Shown here: piece by piece, positions 1-11,489 of the stretch
Numbering within the stretch: the first letter of the stretch is position 1
How the letters are laid out: each line of letters starts with the position of its first letter
Origin: Acanthosepion esculentum
Lineage: Eukaryota; Mollusca; Cephalopoda; Sepiida; Sepiidae
DNA: 64,000 nt
Direction: 5' to 3'
Assembly (NCBI GenBank): GCA_964036315.1
Contig: OZ038485.1
Span: 95,371,111-95,435,110 of the forward strand
Position numbers and translations under genes: made by a program
The notes under the pieces: model-generated
The model's database searches: none
Seen by the model: only the letters and a program-made list of their open reading frames with translations
Told to the model about the DNA's origin: nothing

Positions 1-285
1 GAAAAACAAAACACGAATGATTAATTTATGTTCTCAGATATTTCCACATTTCTTGTGTTGTAAAAATAAAATAAAATAAAATCTTCTCTATTTTGTAACA
101 CTCATGTTAATCGTTTTCAATTAACATTAATTCCCCTACAATAATCATCATCTGTTATATCCAATCATCCAGCCAAACCTCGATCTGGAGTTACTCCCCC
201 CCCCTCTACCCTTATCATAGCTCGGCAAACGTCACAGAAATTATTTTTAGTACAATTATAAAAAAAATAATAATTCGATCTCTTA

Positions 286-656
286 CGATTAACTTCGGTT
301 CTCGCACGATCACCGATATTAAGCAACGTCGAACCTTGTCAGTATCTAGATGGGTGACTGCTTGTGAATACCAAGTGCAGTAAGCTTGGATGTGCGGGTG
401 GTGTAATGGATAACGGCTCGAAATTGGAAATAAGGAGAACCGAATTCCAGTTCCAGTCGGGTCTGTTATATTCGCTTATGTGCCCTGGGGAACGGTATAA
501 ACCCACCTCTTCCTCTCCAGCTATGGGTTGATTGGTAGTATTCATATTAATCTCTCCAAAAAGAATTATTACAATCTAAAATACTTATTCGCTTTCAGTA
601 ACCTGGTTGATAGATCAAATAACCTTGGCTGATAGGCCGTTGACAAAACAACTAAA
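286..656 (+). mobile_element. 5S rRNA-tRNA composite SINE, copy 1
   Basis: The head (about 286-385) is like 5S rRNA: AAGCAACGTCG, GATGGGTGAC and GAATACCAAGTGCAGTAAGC match the 5S internal promoter region. It is followed at about 386-500 by a tRNA-like unit with box A-like TGGTGTAATGGATAACGG and box B-like AGTTCCAGTTCC. The tail ends in CTGATAGGCCGTTGACAAAA. Four further copies share the order. Confidence 0.75.
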
Positions 657-2629
657 ACAAAATGTCTCATATCGAACAATCTCCAATCCCCATGTATTCC
701 ATTTATAAGGAGGAAGTTCCACTGAGATAGCTTCTTTTTAAGAACCCCTACTTTATGAAACAGACTCCCGGAAGGCTATTCCTCGATCATTTAAACCTCT
801 TCAAGTCTATCCTACATATTCTCATCATCTGCACTTCGCCCTCTTACGTCCATATATCACCTTTCAGTAACCCTCTACATTGAGTTGCTCTTGGACATAG
901 TATTGGGTGAATATTTAATAAAAAAAAATATCATATAGCATTCTATATAAGCTTGCAATAATTAAAAATGACAACAAAAACTGTTTTTACGAGAATTAAC
1001 GAAATCGGTACACAATGTGTTTTTTATATTAAAAGAAATTAGTAAAATTCTTAAATTTTTACATGATTTATTTATTTAGATACGATCTAAAGTTACTTCA
1101 AAATAGTGAATATTCCTTTTAAAACTTTTTTCGCTTAATCTAAATTTGCTAACAATTACGAGATGTGACGAAAAAAGCCCACGGAAATTACCGAAGTGAA
1201 ATCACTATTGACATTTTAACTAGCTTACACAGACGATTCATTCTTTTTTTTTTTTTTCAATTTTGGATAATTTATAAGTAGAATTCATCAATAAAATTAC
1301 TATCCATTTATCTACGAGCAAAAATAATCTGACAAGTAAAAATAATTTACGACAAATTGTGTCGTTTTATTTGTCGGGTTTAAAATAACAGAAAATTCTA
1401 TTTCTTCGACGTCATCATATCAGTTCAATGCATTGTTATTAAAAATGATTTACTGTTTTCCTCAGTTCCCTTCGTACTTTCTTATTTTTCCTTTTTAGTG
1501 CAGTTGAAATTGTAATTCCCTAAACATGAAATGTTACAGGCAATTTCTTACTAAAATGGTATTCGAATAAGTTACGGCAAGACGCAAACGAGAATACCGA
1601 TTTTTTTTATATTTAAGAGAAATTTTCAGAAAAAAAATTATTAGATTTCTCTATGTACAGCTACGAAAAAAAGTTTGCAAATTTAATTTGTAACATTAAA
1701 TTGTAAATAATCCTTTGAGCTCAAATGTTTCAGGAATTATTCTTAATTGAACACAACCAGTCAGAATAACCTGGCAGCCATATTGATGACGTCATAGCTG
1801 GTTGGGGGAAAAATTTGAATCATATTTTTTCTGATCAAGTTCAATATGTTGAATAAAATGGTGCATAGTTTATGCCTGTGGCAAAAGGTGCAAGCGGGAG
1901 TTAATTTCAAGCCAAATTCGATTGCACTATTTTTTTTTATCTTGTTCTCGTTGAGAAATTGAAAAAGAGGAAATAATTTCTGAGCAGTTTCGAAAGAGCA
2001 GACTAAACGTACACAAGAAGATGGCTGGATGATCTACCAGTTAAAATGCAGTGGCCAAGGGTCCATGCATGCAACGCATGCCTTGTATGCCTTAGACTTA
2101 TTTACAGAATAACCCATTTTTTGTGTAATAAAAAAATAATTATTGATAAATCTTATCTTCATTGCACCCGTGATACTTTCTAATAATTCCCATTCCTTCA
2201 ATTCTTACAATAAACTGTGAACAAGCGATATTAATAGAGTAGTTATAAGCAGAGACAACCCCTGCTTCCGTTTACCCCTTCCAAGTCAGTTCTATGAACA
2301 TGCACAGAGAACATGGAAGAACTGAGTAAAAGAAGGTTTAAGAGGTTAAAGTTGTGTAAGCGAGAAAAAAAAGTTAGAAAAGGCAAAAGAGTTAACCGCT
2401 TCTTCCATTCTTCGAGCGTGATGCTGATTCTTTCTACAGCAAAGAGATCAATGAATTTGCCAAAAAGAAACGGAGAATTGAATTTATAAATAAACGAGTT
2501 TTAAATATATCATTTTCATTTTATTATTTTCTCAGATTTTTCGCGTAAAGATTAACGGTCATCATGGAGGAATGCCTTGGTTTCAAAATAACCGTTCACC
2601 ACTGCTGAACTGTTGCACTGATAGCAACA
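657..2629. other. AT-rich stretch without recognised gene
   Basis: No coding region or known repeat is recognised. The one local structure seen is a short inverted repeat AACCAG/CTGGTT (1755-1803) enclosing TGACGTCA. Confidence 0.4.
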
Positions 2630-2634
2630 AAGAT

Positions 2635-3170
2635 GAAAAAATATAATAATGGAATGACACTGAACATATAATAAGGGAATACTAGAATGACACTGAACAT
2701 ATATTAATGGAATGACACTGAACATATATTAATGGAATAGTAGAATGACACTGAACATATATTAATGGAATAATGGAATGACACTGAAAATATAATAATG
2801 GAATAGTGGAATGACACTGAAAATATAATAATGGAATAGTGGAATGACACTGAAAATATAATAATGGAATAGTGGGGCACCTCGAGGTGTTGTAACGGTT
2901 ATCAAGCTTGTCTCGGTAGAATAATTACGACTGAGTAGTGAGTTCGATCTTCACTGGGTGCCCCATGATTTCGGCCTTGTGCCACATCTAATCTACGCTT
3001 GGAAAATCGCTATAATAATGGAATTACACTGAAATATAATAATGGAAAAATTGAATGACACTGAACATATAATAATAGTGTAATCGGATGGTACTAAACA
3101 TATAATAACGGAATAATGGAATGACACTGAATTTATCATAATAGAATAATGGAATGACACAGTTTTCTTC
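2635..3170 (+). repeat. Minisatellite with TGGAATGACACTGAACATAT units
   Basis: About a dozen imperfect units of roughly 25-35 bases are built on AATGGAATGACACTGAA(C/A)ATATA. The array is interrupted at 2874-3013 by a SINE and resumes on the far side with the same unit. Confidence 0.85.
2874..3013 (+). mobile_element. tRNA-derived SINE (OR2-like), copy 1
   Basis: The head at 2874-2964 still folds like a tRNA: 7-base acceptor arms GGGGCAC/GTGCCCC match perfectly, and the T arm holds GTGAGTTCGATCTTCAC. The body has CGGCCTTGTGCCACATCTAA. Other copies lie near 21.9, 40.0, 45.1 and 57.8 kb. Resemblance to octopus OR-type SINEs is from memory of the family. Confidence 0.75.
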
Positions 3171-3678
3171 ATTAATTTTTTTTTCTCTCTTTCATTTAGA
3201 TTATCGAGAATAAAAGGAAGAGGGAAGAAAATGGAGTCAGAAAGTAACTTTCAACAACAATTTGAAAATACTAAAAGATGAAACAAACAAACAAACTTAC
3301 CATTGATAAGTTTGAAAAGAGTTTTCACCACTCCGGGAGCTGGTCGGCCAATTCAACGCTTTCTTTCGACTGAGAACCATCCAAACTGGTTGATGCATTA
3401 ACCACCATTTTCTTTGCAAAAAACAAAACAAAAAAAAAACACTTCTCCTTTCTAACTGATTGAAGGCTGTAGAATGGATCAGCCGAAATAATGTGGTAAC
3501 AAAAGAAGGAAATTGCTACAACAGTCTAAAAGTTCTTGGGATCTTACGTAAATAGAAAAAACACAAATATGCAAATGTCCATAAACCTGTTTCGCTTCGT
3601 ATATACAGGTTTTTGTTTAATACAAAATGATATATGCAATTTTACATATAAATACATATTTATATATTACATACTCTC

Positions 3679-3680
<2 letters not shown>
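3171..3680. other. No recognised feature
   Basis: AT-rich sequence. The only open frame of note runs into the adjacent (TA)n and is not coding. Confidence 0.35.
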
Positions 3681-3728
<48 letters not shown>

Positions 3729-4384
3729 TAATATTTTGTAACACAGAATTTATATATGGCTTTGAAAATGACGGAACACATTGATTTAAAGGGACTTTTT
3801 TCGTCCAACACTTCTCCAGAAAGATTTGTTGGAATGACAATAATAAAACGACGAAACTGAAAAAGGTAAACACTGAAAAAAATACTTACAATTCGGTTTA
3901 AATAAGCCGCTGGTGAGTATAAAACAGAAAGAATTACTCACGACCCGCCGATGAGAGAGGGAAAACGAAGAAAGTTATCTTTCTGCCTAGACAAAGTCAG
4001 TCGATGAAGCTTGATGTAAACAGCCTCAAAAAACCGTAATTGTTTAACCGACTTTTTTAAAAACTTTTTGCAGCACCCTAATCGTTTCGTCAACATATTC
4101 GGAAGTTCAACTCGGTTTATTAATTAAATGAAGCCCAATCTCTGAGTCAAGCGATTACTGTTACTAGTTACACCCTGTTTTATATAGGCAGGCAATTTCT
4201 TATTTACACCGATTTGGTGTGTTTCTTTTAAATAAATTTATTTTAGTCGTGGCTCCTTAATTACTAAAGTGTTCATCTTTTTCAGCTTCGCCATTATGCC
4301 TATTGTCATTCCAACGAATCTTTCTGAAGAAGTGTTGAACGAAAAAGATCCATTTCAAAGAATGCGTTACGTTGATTTCAAAGC

Positions 4385-4451
<67 letters not shown>
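3681..4451. mobile_element. Foldback element bounded by (TA)n tracts
   Basis: Arms at 3753-3871 and 4271-4391 are inverted copies of each other, roughly 80% alike (both read GGCTTTGAAA...CAACACTTC...GGAATGACAATA...GAAACTGAAAAAGG). The spacer is about 400 bases. The outer ends are (TA)n at 3681-3727 and 4388-4451. This fits a non-autonomous TA-targeting DNA transposon. Confidence 0.65.
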
Positions 4452-4453
<2 letters not shown>

Positions 4454-4564
4454 TGCAATCAACTGATATTTATCGATATTGCTCTTTATTACAATAAGTA
4501 TTATTTCGGTGATAACGCGTGTTTAAGTGAATATTCCTGCCTCATTTTTAAATAGTGAAATTTA

Positions 4565-4795
4565 AGCCTACTGGCCTAGACATAGAAAGCCTTATGAAAG
4601 AAAATGTACCTATTGACAGGGAACGAACATATATTTTCTGATCGTGGGAAACTGGCTTTTCGCCGGGTGCCCTTTGGCCTTCGACCACAGAGGCCTGGCT
4701 AAAAGGTAGTTTTCCTGGATAAGGAAATGCAGGTTCGATCTGTAAGGTAAGTTTTCTTCAATGGCTTTCTATGTACAGGCAGGTTGGCATTAATT
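4565..4795. mobile_element. Inverted-repeat element with tRNA-like core
   Basis: CATAGAAAGCC near 4579 and GGCTTTCTATG near 4761 are inverted copies. Between them lie GGCCTGGCTAAAAGG and GCAGGTTCGATCTG, resembling pol III boxes A and B. Confidence 0.4.
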
Positions 4796-4851
4796 TCACA
4801 TTTTGAAAAATATGGAACGTCTAAGTCAATGACGTGTACCCATCAAATATA

Positions 4852-4854
<3 letters not shown>

Positions 4855-4913
<59 letters not shown>

Positions 4914-5163
4914 AAATGTGTAAGTTATATTTAATGTCACATATATAAATTTATATAGAATTTATACTATGAATAATATAAGAATATATAATGTATAGAG
5001 AAATTTGTTTCTGTTTGATATAAATACACATATATTTAATACATTATAATTATACTTGAATAGATGTATGTATATGGACATTAACGATACTATATGATTC
5101 ACGCATATTCAAATTATATATAATATGCATATTAATATATACAAAAATACAAAATATGCAGTA

Positions 5164-5210
<47 letters not shown>
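4855..5210. repeat. Microsatellites (TA)n and (TA)n(TG)n
   Basis: (TA)n runs at 4855-4908. A compound (TA)n(TG)n tract follows at 5164-5210. The AT-rich sequence between is otherwise blank. Confidence 0.95.
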
Positions 5211-5213
<3 letters not shown>

Positions 5214-5354
5214 ACATATTTATATGAATGCATAAATAGAAAAGCATATGGATACATTCATATATATATATGTGTGTGTGTGTGAACATTTCAGATATAT
5301 CTAAAAATATATCTGTAAAAGGACAATATGAATTAAAGACAAAGGAAAACTTAA

Positions 5355-5390
5355 CCGACGTATTTCGTCCCCCGATGGACTTTATCAAGC
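5355..5390 (-). ncRNA. Hammerhead-like core (degenerate)
   Basis: On the minus strand, TTGATAA, a perfect GTCC/GGAC stem II, then GAAA and TACGTC follow in hammerhead order. The first core block departs from CTGANGA at two positions, so activity is unlikely. Confidence 0.25.
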
Positions 5391-5401
5391 CGAATGTAAG
5401 A

Positions 5402-6090
5402 ATTTTATTTTGTAACAAGTGTTTATAAACGAAAGAAAAAAAATGTTGCTAGTTTTTCAAAATGTTTAAATGGAAGAAACGCTCATAAATATTCATCAGG
5501 CAAAATGAGATGTCTCGGCAAAATATGGAGGATCTTAAGAGACGTCATTTAATGTCAAATAAACAAAAGTGATTATTTATGAACTTTTTTTTTTCAGTAT
5601 TTACTTTCTTAAGAGAAATGATCCTTTCTCAATCTGTTTGTTCCAATCATTAGTAGAAATGATTGGAAAAACACCCACCTCCCCAAACTTATCGACAGAT
5701 CATACAGGGGCATGCTGGGATTTCTTCTTATCCAATAAAAATGAACCTCTTCTCAGTTTTATCCGCCATTTCGTTGTTTTTTCTTGTCTTGAAGTTTGAA
5801 CGCGAATATCACTTGACTGTGTCCCTTTTGCTTGTTAACAACGTTATTACTTTGTGGAATTTTTGCCCTGTTACTGTAGCTTTGCCTACTTTTGTCTGCT
5901 TGGTATTATTTTGTTCTGGTCTTTTTCTTTCGTTTATTATTGGAAACTTTGTCAATTCCGTTTGTTGGGCATCTTTTTGCCAATTACAGTTAACCAGGGC
6001 CAATAACTCTAAACAATCCAACATATTTATGTAGGCCCATAAAGATTTTAAATAAAAAGAATGAACGAAAAATGGTTAACTCGTGGTTAT
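5402..6090. other. Unrecognised stretch with open frames
   Basis: Holds a hydrophobic 123-codon frame on the plus strand (5663-6034) and a 71-codon polar frame opposite it. Neither matches a family I know, so neither is called as a gene. Confidence 0.3.
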
Positions 6091-6091
6091 T

Positions 6092-6123
<32 letters not shown>
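6091..6123. repeat. (AAT)n microsatellite
   Basis: About eleven near-perfect trinucleotide units. Confidence 0.95.
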
Positions 6124-6124
<1 letters not shown>

Positions 6125-6367
6125 TTTCAATTTCATTTAACAATATGTCAAAAATTAATATCACGTAATTTCATTTCCTTTCCTTAATATCGAAATATTT
6201 TCGAATATTTGAGAATGGTCTCAATTCAAATTTGAACGCATAGCCTTATTTTTGTTAATATTTTTCTGTGTGTATAAATACAAGATTCCCAATAAAAATC
6301 TGGCATTTGTCTTAACAAAATTCCTCAATGTCGGTATAAAAGGTTTTCCCCTTCTCATTTAATTTGT

Positions 6368-6369
<2 letters not shown>

Positions 6370-6428
<59 letters not shown>

Positions 6429-6440
6429 CACACACACACA
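6370..6440. repeat. (TA)n then (CA)n microsatellite
   Basis: A pure (TA)n tract to 6422 is followed by a short CA run. Confidence 0.95.
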
Positions 6441-6587
6441 ATGCAGTGCAATGGACAATTATTTAATATATTTTCTGTTTATATGTTATTTTTATAGATA
6501 CAATTTATTTAAGTAAATGCTCTGTTTTTAATTAAACTATTAATTACATTTACTGGCCTGAATGTTCGAGAAATTTCGTAAAATATA

Positions 6588-6680
6588 TATGCGCTCTTCT
6601 GACAAGAATCGAACCCGTAACCCTGCGAACCGTCATTTGACCTGACGTACCGTTACCATTCAGCCACAGAGAAGCGTCTT
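6588..6680 (-). mobile_element. tRNA-like SINE head
   Basis: The minus strand reads TGGCTGAATGGTAACGGTA (box A-like) and ACGGGTTCGATTCTTGTC (box B-like) with partly paired acceptor arms CTTCT/AGAAG and room for a long variable arm, like a class II tRNA. No adjacent copy was found. Confidence 0.5.
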
Positions 6681-6868
6681 GTTTAGCAAAGTCCGAACTA
6701 CGGTTTATAAACAAACATTCCGATGATTTTTACCGATCGATCATTTCTGCTCACGAAACATATTTTAACGTAAAGAATGGATTAAGTTTGAAGGTGTGTG
6801 TTTATGTGTATTAAAAACTTCTTTACATGTATTTAAAAGTAGTCTTATATACATAAGAAAAAGAATAT

Positions 6869-6872
<4 letters not shown>

Positions 6873-6916
<44 letters not shown>
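6873..6916. repeat. (TA)n microsatellite
   Basis: Pure TA repeat of about 22 units. Confidence 0.95.
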
Positions 6917-6919
<3 letters not shown>

Positions 6920-7044
6920 CATAGAGGTGAATATGAAAGTATAGTGAAATAAGAATATTCTTATGTGCGTGTGTATATGGGAATGTGGGCGTGAATATTA
7001 GTACTATCATGTTAATTCATAGAAGCATTGTTAAAATCTGTTCA

Positions 7045-7046
<2 letters not shown>

Positions 7047-7096
<50 letters not shown>

Positions 7097-7097
7097 A
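7047..7097. repeat. (TA)n(TG)n microsatellite
   Basis: Abuts the left end of a Tc1-like element that starts at 7104. Confidence 0.95.
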
Positions 7098-7103
7098 AAT
7101 ATA

Positions 7104-7732
7104 CCGGGTCAAACAAAATTTGTCCAAATCGTGTAACAGCATAGGATAATTGTCCATCCCACAAAATGTTTAATTTTTAAAAAAATAACAAAAAAAAAAA
7201 CAGTAAACTAATTGAGTTTCTTTTTCCCAGGTTTTCAAATAAGACGTTTAGTCATTTTGATACCATTTGTTGTAAGAATCACCGAAAAACCTTTTGAGTT
7301 ATTCAGCTAGAAAGAGAAAAGGTTAAAATCGTTTTGTGTCAGCCCCATTATGTCTTCCCAACTGAGCAATGTCAAAAGATCATTCAGGTCTTCAATAATG
7401 GTACCAACATTCATAATCTGGTTTCCATCTTCAAAGTCTATTCAAGAACCATCAAGAGAACGGTGAATAAATTTAAAAAAGAGAGAAAAGTAGAGATGAA
7501 AACTGGATCAGGAGGTCACAACAGGAAGAGGGATCATCATTTCAACTTGGAGCTAAATACATTCTTATTGGTCACAGTAAAGTACAATCGTTTTATAAAA
7601 ACCCCAGAGAAATCCATTAAGATATCTTTAATCGTTTCTACGATACAACGGTTCAAATCTTAATCTAACAATTGGACAATTTTGCTCTTACATGATTTGG
7701 ACAGTTTTGCTTTTCAACCTGGTACATATATC
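7104..7732 (+). mobile_element. Non-autonomous Tc1-like element, copy A
   Basis: Terminal inverted repeats of about 50 bases (CCGGGTCAAACAAAATTTGT versus, from the right, CCAGGTTGAAAAGCAAAACT) are flanked by TA. Inside, 7334-7663 encodes a transposase helix-turn-helix remnant (IIQVFNNGTNI, YSRTIKRTVNKFKKE) followed by a Ser-Gly-Gly basic stretch. The catalytic domain is absent. Two longer relatives lie at 16877 and 27154. Confidence 0.8.
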
Positions 7733-7734
7733 AA

Positions 7735-8042
7735 TATATAATACCAAAGAAAGATTGCTCACGTATGCTTCTTATAATATATAGCTTCTTATAATATATA
7801 GCTATAATCGGCCGATGAAATAATTTCGAGATATAAAAAGATGACAAAAATAATAATATGGATAATTAGACTAATAATGTTTATTGTATATTAGTAGGTC
7901 TTCAGACCAAATGGAAGAATGATAAGAAAGACACTACAAATCGGATTTTTTTTATACACCTGTGTCCTTTCTTAGCAACAGTAGAAATAAAAAAGGAAGT
8001 GGGACTGTTTTTTGTGTGGATTTTCTTTTCTTCACATGTGTT
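7735..8042. other. No recognised feature
   Basis: AT-rich. A short direct duplication TTCTTATAATATATAGC occurs near 7770-7800. Confidence 0.35.
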
Positions 8043-8360
8043 ATAAAGAGTGTTTCATTAAAACGGATTATATATAAGGGTGTTTCATTAAGACGGATCA
8101 AAGTCAGAAGTAAATAAATCAGTGTTATTGGTGAAAATTTATTTATTTCTCTATTGCATCATATTATTTAAGTCATGGCAATTAAGTGTGAAAAATATTA
8201 TGGTCCAAATATCAGACAAGGCTTCGATGGTCAAAATCTTTTATTACGTCTCTGCATAGTTGCTCCTCAATTTCACCAATATGCCTTATTATCTCATCCT
8301 TCAGCTGTTGAATTCTTGGCTTGTTGGCATAGAAGACCTTACTTTTGAGATGACTTCAAA
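8043..8360 (-). pseudogene. 3' end of a DDE transposon
   Basis: The minus strand at about 8215-8350 reads KVFYANKPRIQQLKDEI then CRDVIKDFDHR, the C-terminal signature of Tc1/mariner-like DDE transposases. The terminus GGGTGTTTCATTAAGACGG is shared with the MITE at 16517 and is partly doubled here (8044 and 8079). Confidence 0.6.
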
Positions 8361-8380
8361 GGAACATTTGTAATTTCAAA

Positions 8381-8826
8381 TTTGAAATTACAAATGTAAC
8401 AAACCTCGTTGTTTAGTTTGCAAACAATTAACAATCGATAGTGTATTTTCTGTACCCAACACCAATATCAAGATACACCCACATCGCCTCACCTGTGATA
8501 GCCATAACATAATCTACTATTTATTCTGCACAATATGTCCCAATAGTGGATATATTGGTGAATCTGGAAATAATTTTAGATTTCGCTTCAACAACCATAA
8601 ACTAACCATACGTCAAAACAATCCTTATTCCCCCATAGCTGAACATTTTAATCAACCAGGACACTCATTAGAAAACTGTAAATGTGTACTCATAGATTCT
8701 GATTTCAGTTCCACATACACACACAGAAAAAAAGAAAAATACTGGATTTTAAAATTAAATACATATAAACTAGGGTTAAATAAAAACTTGGGTATTTTAA
8801 ATCTTTCTAAAAATTTCAATAGTTAA
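8381..8826 (+). pseudogene. Penelope-like element GIY-YIG endonuclease fragment
   Basis: An open frame without a start reads CNKPRCLVCKQL, then YYLFCTICPNSGYIGES, then an Arg-rich helix and AEHFNQPGHS, and ends at a TAA near 8826. This is the Cys-rich linker and GIY-YIG nuclease of Penelope-like retroelements. A stop just before 8381 marks 5' truncation, so the reverse transcriptase is missing. An AT-rich tail continues to about 9035. Confidence 0.8.
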
Positions 8827-9126
8827 CCAAAATATTTTTGTTAGATATAGTTAAAAAAAAATTTTAAACAACATCTAAAATATTACTACAGTTAGATTTT
8901 CGTTAGAAATATTCAAACACAGTTGCATTCCATATCACGTGACGTCCGCGTCTCGCGACATACGCTACTTAATGTAAACAAACTTCTGAAAACAGCCATT
9001 TCTGATGAAAGATCGGGGCCGATCTGAAATATCAAATATATATATATATATAAATATATAAATAAATACTTTCACAAAAAACATTCAATTTTTTTAATTT
9101 GCAACTTTTCAGTTGTTTTTTTCTAT

Positions 9127-9127
9127 G

Positions 9128-9194
<67 letters not shown>
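9127..9194. repeat. (TA)n microsatellite
   Basis: A long pure TA tract. A shorter one lies at about 9037-9058. Confidence 0.95.
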
Positions 9195-9196
<2 letters not shown>

Positions 9197-9596
9197 TGGA
9201 AATTGAAGATAAAACCCAGCGGCGACAGTCTGTTTCATGCTTAAATGCAATAAGCCATTGTCAGTGATGCATTATGTGTAAGACTCTTGTATTATTCTAA
9301 CGGCTATTTGGTTGGCCGGTTATTGATTATTTTATTGTTCGTTGTTGGTTGTTATTATATGTTATTTCGGCTATTTTTTCAGACATTATCATGGATGATT
9401 TTATTATTTAATTTTAACTGAACTTTAAATCATCCTTGATAATGGCTAAAAGAATAGCCGAAAGCGCTCGGACATACATAACATTCGGACAATTTCTAGA
9501 TACTTTATGTCCCAAAAAGAAAAAAAATTATACGAATACAAGAAAAATTAAATAAAAAAAATTAACCGCCGTATCTTGTCAATCATTTTTAACGAA

Positions 9597-9600
<4 letters not shown>
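9195..9600 (+). mobile_element. Repeat with hammerhead-like hairpin
   Basis: Shares GGCGACAGTCT(G/C)TTTCATGCT with 17.98 kb and its right half (9420-9600) with the foldback at 28327-28725. At 9436-9466 it reads TTGATAATGGCTA, a 6-base loop, TAGCC and GAAAGC, a hammerhead-like layout. It ends in TTTTTAACGAAACTT beside (TA)n. Confidence 0.5.

Positions 9601-9661
<61 letters not shown>
9601..9661. repeat. (TA)n microsatellite
   Basis: Pure TA repeat of about 30 units. Confidence 0.95.
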
Positions 9662-9665
<4 letters not shown>

Positions 9666-9954
9666 ATCTTGACACATTGTCTGGACATAAAAAAACTGAA
9701 GTGTATTCAAGTAGGCATCTTGCTCACTATTCTGTCCGTTCCTAATGGTACTGTTCTTCAAATACCATCCTTTCCCAATTAAGAAAAAACGGTTGAATCC
9801 CACCCCAAATAAAAGCAGAAACGGAATAGACCTACCAAACATTATAGGGCCCAAATCTAGGAACCACTTATTCTTAAGTGGAAACCGAGTAGCCCCCATG
9901 ACGTGGCTCGAGATTTCCTTTATCAGTAAACGCCTGTGGACATAATTAGGATTT
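9662..9954. other. No recognised feature
   Basis: A 99-codon minus frame ends in (TA)n-encoded Ile-Tyr repeats and matches no family I recognise. Confidence 0.3.
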
Positions 9955-10190
9955 CCTATCTATGAGGAAGTGCCAGTGGACGAATGTTTAATAGCACAAC
10001 AAACACAACTGGCGAGCCGAGTTCAAATTCCGACTGGTAGACACATTGTGTTCATTTTGGATGATTAACGGTGGGAATGGTATGAATCCGTCTCTTCAAC
10101 TCATTGAAATACCAGATCCAAATGGGGTCTACCCATAACAGTTCCACGCGAAGGCAAACCCTGAATTTAAAACCAGTGATTCGGAGATAA
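9955..10190 (+). mobile_element. Degenerate tRNA part of the 5S/tRNA SINE
   Basis: GAGCCGAGTTCAAATTCCGACTGG, within about 10014-10040, resembles the family's box B, and GGTATGAATCCGTCTCTTC is the family's body motif. The 5S head is not visible. Confidence 0.45.
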
Positions 10191-10289
10191 TTAGATTTTT
10201 TACCAGGATTCATTATCGGCGACCACAATCTTAACAACATAAGATGTGCAGATGGCACAGTGTTGATAGTAGACACAGGAAACTATAAG

Positions 10290-10830
10290 AACACCTAGTG
10301 AAGAAAAAAGAGGGAAGAAAGAACTAAACATCGATTGCAAAAATAACAAAACAAAAAAACGGAATGCATGGCTGTCAGTAAAAGGAAAAACCCAACATGC
10401 AATGTACGAACTGGAAATACCAAAATCAAGCAAATACAACAATTAAAAATCTGTTTTAACAGAGAACGGGAAGTGTGACACCAGAATCCAAAGACACTTT
10501 GAAATAGAGAAAGATGCCTTCCAAAAGGTAAGTAAAGTATTAGGAAACAGGAAAATTTCGTTTGAAGCAAAGAAAAGATTATTGAACTCTAATATATAAT
10601 GTCAGTCCTTCTATCTGGCCGTGAATGCTGGACCATCTCCTCGCAGATAAAGAAGACAAGGGAGGCGATAGAAATGTGGTTCTACAGAAGGATGCTGAGA
10701 ATACCATGGATCGAACATGTAAGCAACGACGAAGTTTTAAGGAAAATGGAGACAAAAAGAACTGATATATTTAACATCAGGAAGAGATAACTGAAATTTT
10801 AAGGGACCATAATGAAGAAAGATATTTTTA
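10290..10830 (+). pseudogene. LINE 3' end, reverse-transcriptase C-terminal region (1)
   Basis: Frames in succession give KSVLTENGKCDTRI, VSKVLGNRKISFEAKKRL, then ECWTISSQIKK, MWFYRRMLRIPWIEHVS and ETKRTDIFNIRKR. This is the downstream part of a non-LTR retrotransposon polyprotein that recurs nine times in the window. Frameshifts show it is dead. Confidence 0.75.
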
Positions 10831-10844
10831 TTAACTATCTCACA

Positions 10845-11030
10845 TTTCGATAACAGGATATCTGGCAAGAAATGTGAAATGTAAGAACCTGGACGTAAAT
10901 ATACGATTGTCTATCGATTAAAGCACTTTCTATATATTTTCGTCTTTCTCGTTTAATTAAAGTAGCGTTTATATTATTTTTTTTTTAACGAGGGTCAAAT
11001 TCATTACGGTAAGCAACTAATGCATTGACA
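10845..11030 (+). repeat. Unclassified dispersed repeat X, copy 1
   Basis: Shares ATTAAAGCA, TTTAATTAAAGTAGC and TACCGTAAGCAACTAATGC blocks, in order, with 19555-19745. Confidence 0.5.
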
Positions 11031-11224
11031 CATATATAAAGTCCCGTCACGCATCGGAATCATAAAGGCAGAACATATACCAAAGCCTTTGAAGCAGCGG
11101 CTTTGTCGAGAGTAATACAGCCTGACGGAACCCATCTCTCTTAAAGCTGGTTTTGAAATCAGAGTTGTCTTTCTCCAAGACTTGTTACCATCTAAGGTTA
11201 GAGAACGCGGTCTGCGCTGCTATT

Positions 11225-11325
11225 TAACTCAGTGGGGGGGAGAAGAAACAGATCCATACATTTCCCAAAGGAAGTTGTGCGAAAGTGGACGCAACAGGCT
11301 AGCCCGGAATTTGAACTCGATGTCA
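11225..11325 (-). mobile_element. Degenerate tRNA part of the 5S/tRNA SINE
   Basis: On the minus strand, GAGTTCAAATTCCGGGCTAGC stands where box B is expected, followed by a GGGAAATGTATGGATC body. No 5S head is present. Confidence 0.35.
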
Positions 11326-11489
11326 AACCAGCACAACAAAGACCTGTTAAAAATCTTCCTACATATTCGTTGTCGCTAACGTGTCAAAACTAAATCGCGG
11401 TATCACCGGTGGAATGTGTTAAACAAATAAATCAAAACTTTCACTTACTTAAATGTTTACATTCAGAGAGACGGAGCAAATACGTATGT

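Noticed and set aside
286..385. True 5S rRNA gene
   Set aside because: Only part of the 5S is present, it is diverged and it is fused to a tRNA-like unit, as in the other copies.
3536..4454. Open frames rich in Ile-Tyr repeats
   Set aside because: They are translations of (TA)n. The same artefact occurs at 6765, 9576, 16681, 17581 and 62118.
5663..6034. 123-codon hydrophobic frame as a membrane protein
   Set aside because: No recognisable family, and the frame could equally be open by T-rich composition.
6588..6680. Functional tRNA gene
   Set aside because: Acceptor arms are imperfect and the anticodon arm is ambiguous; a SINE head is more likely.
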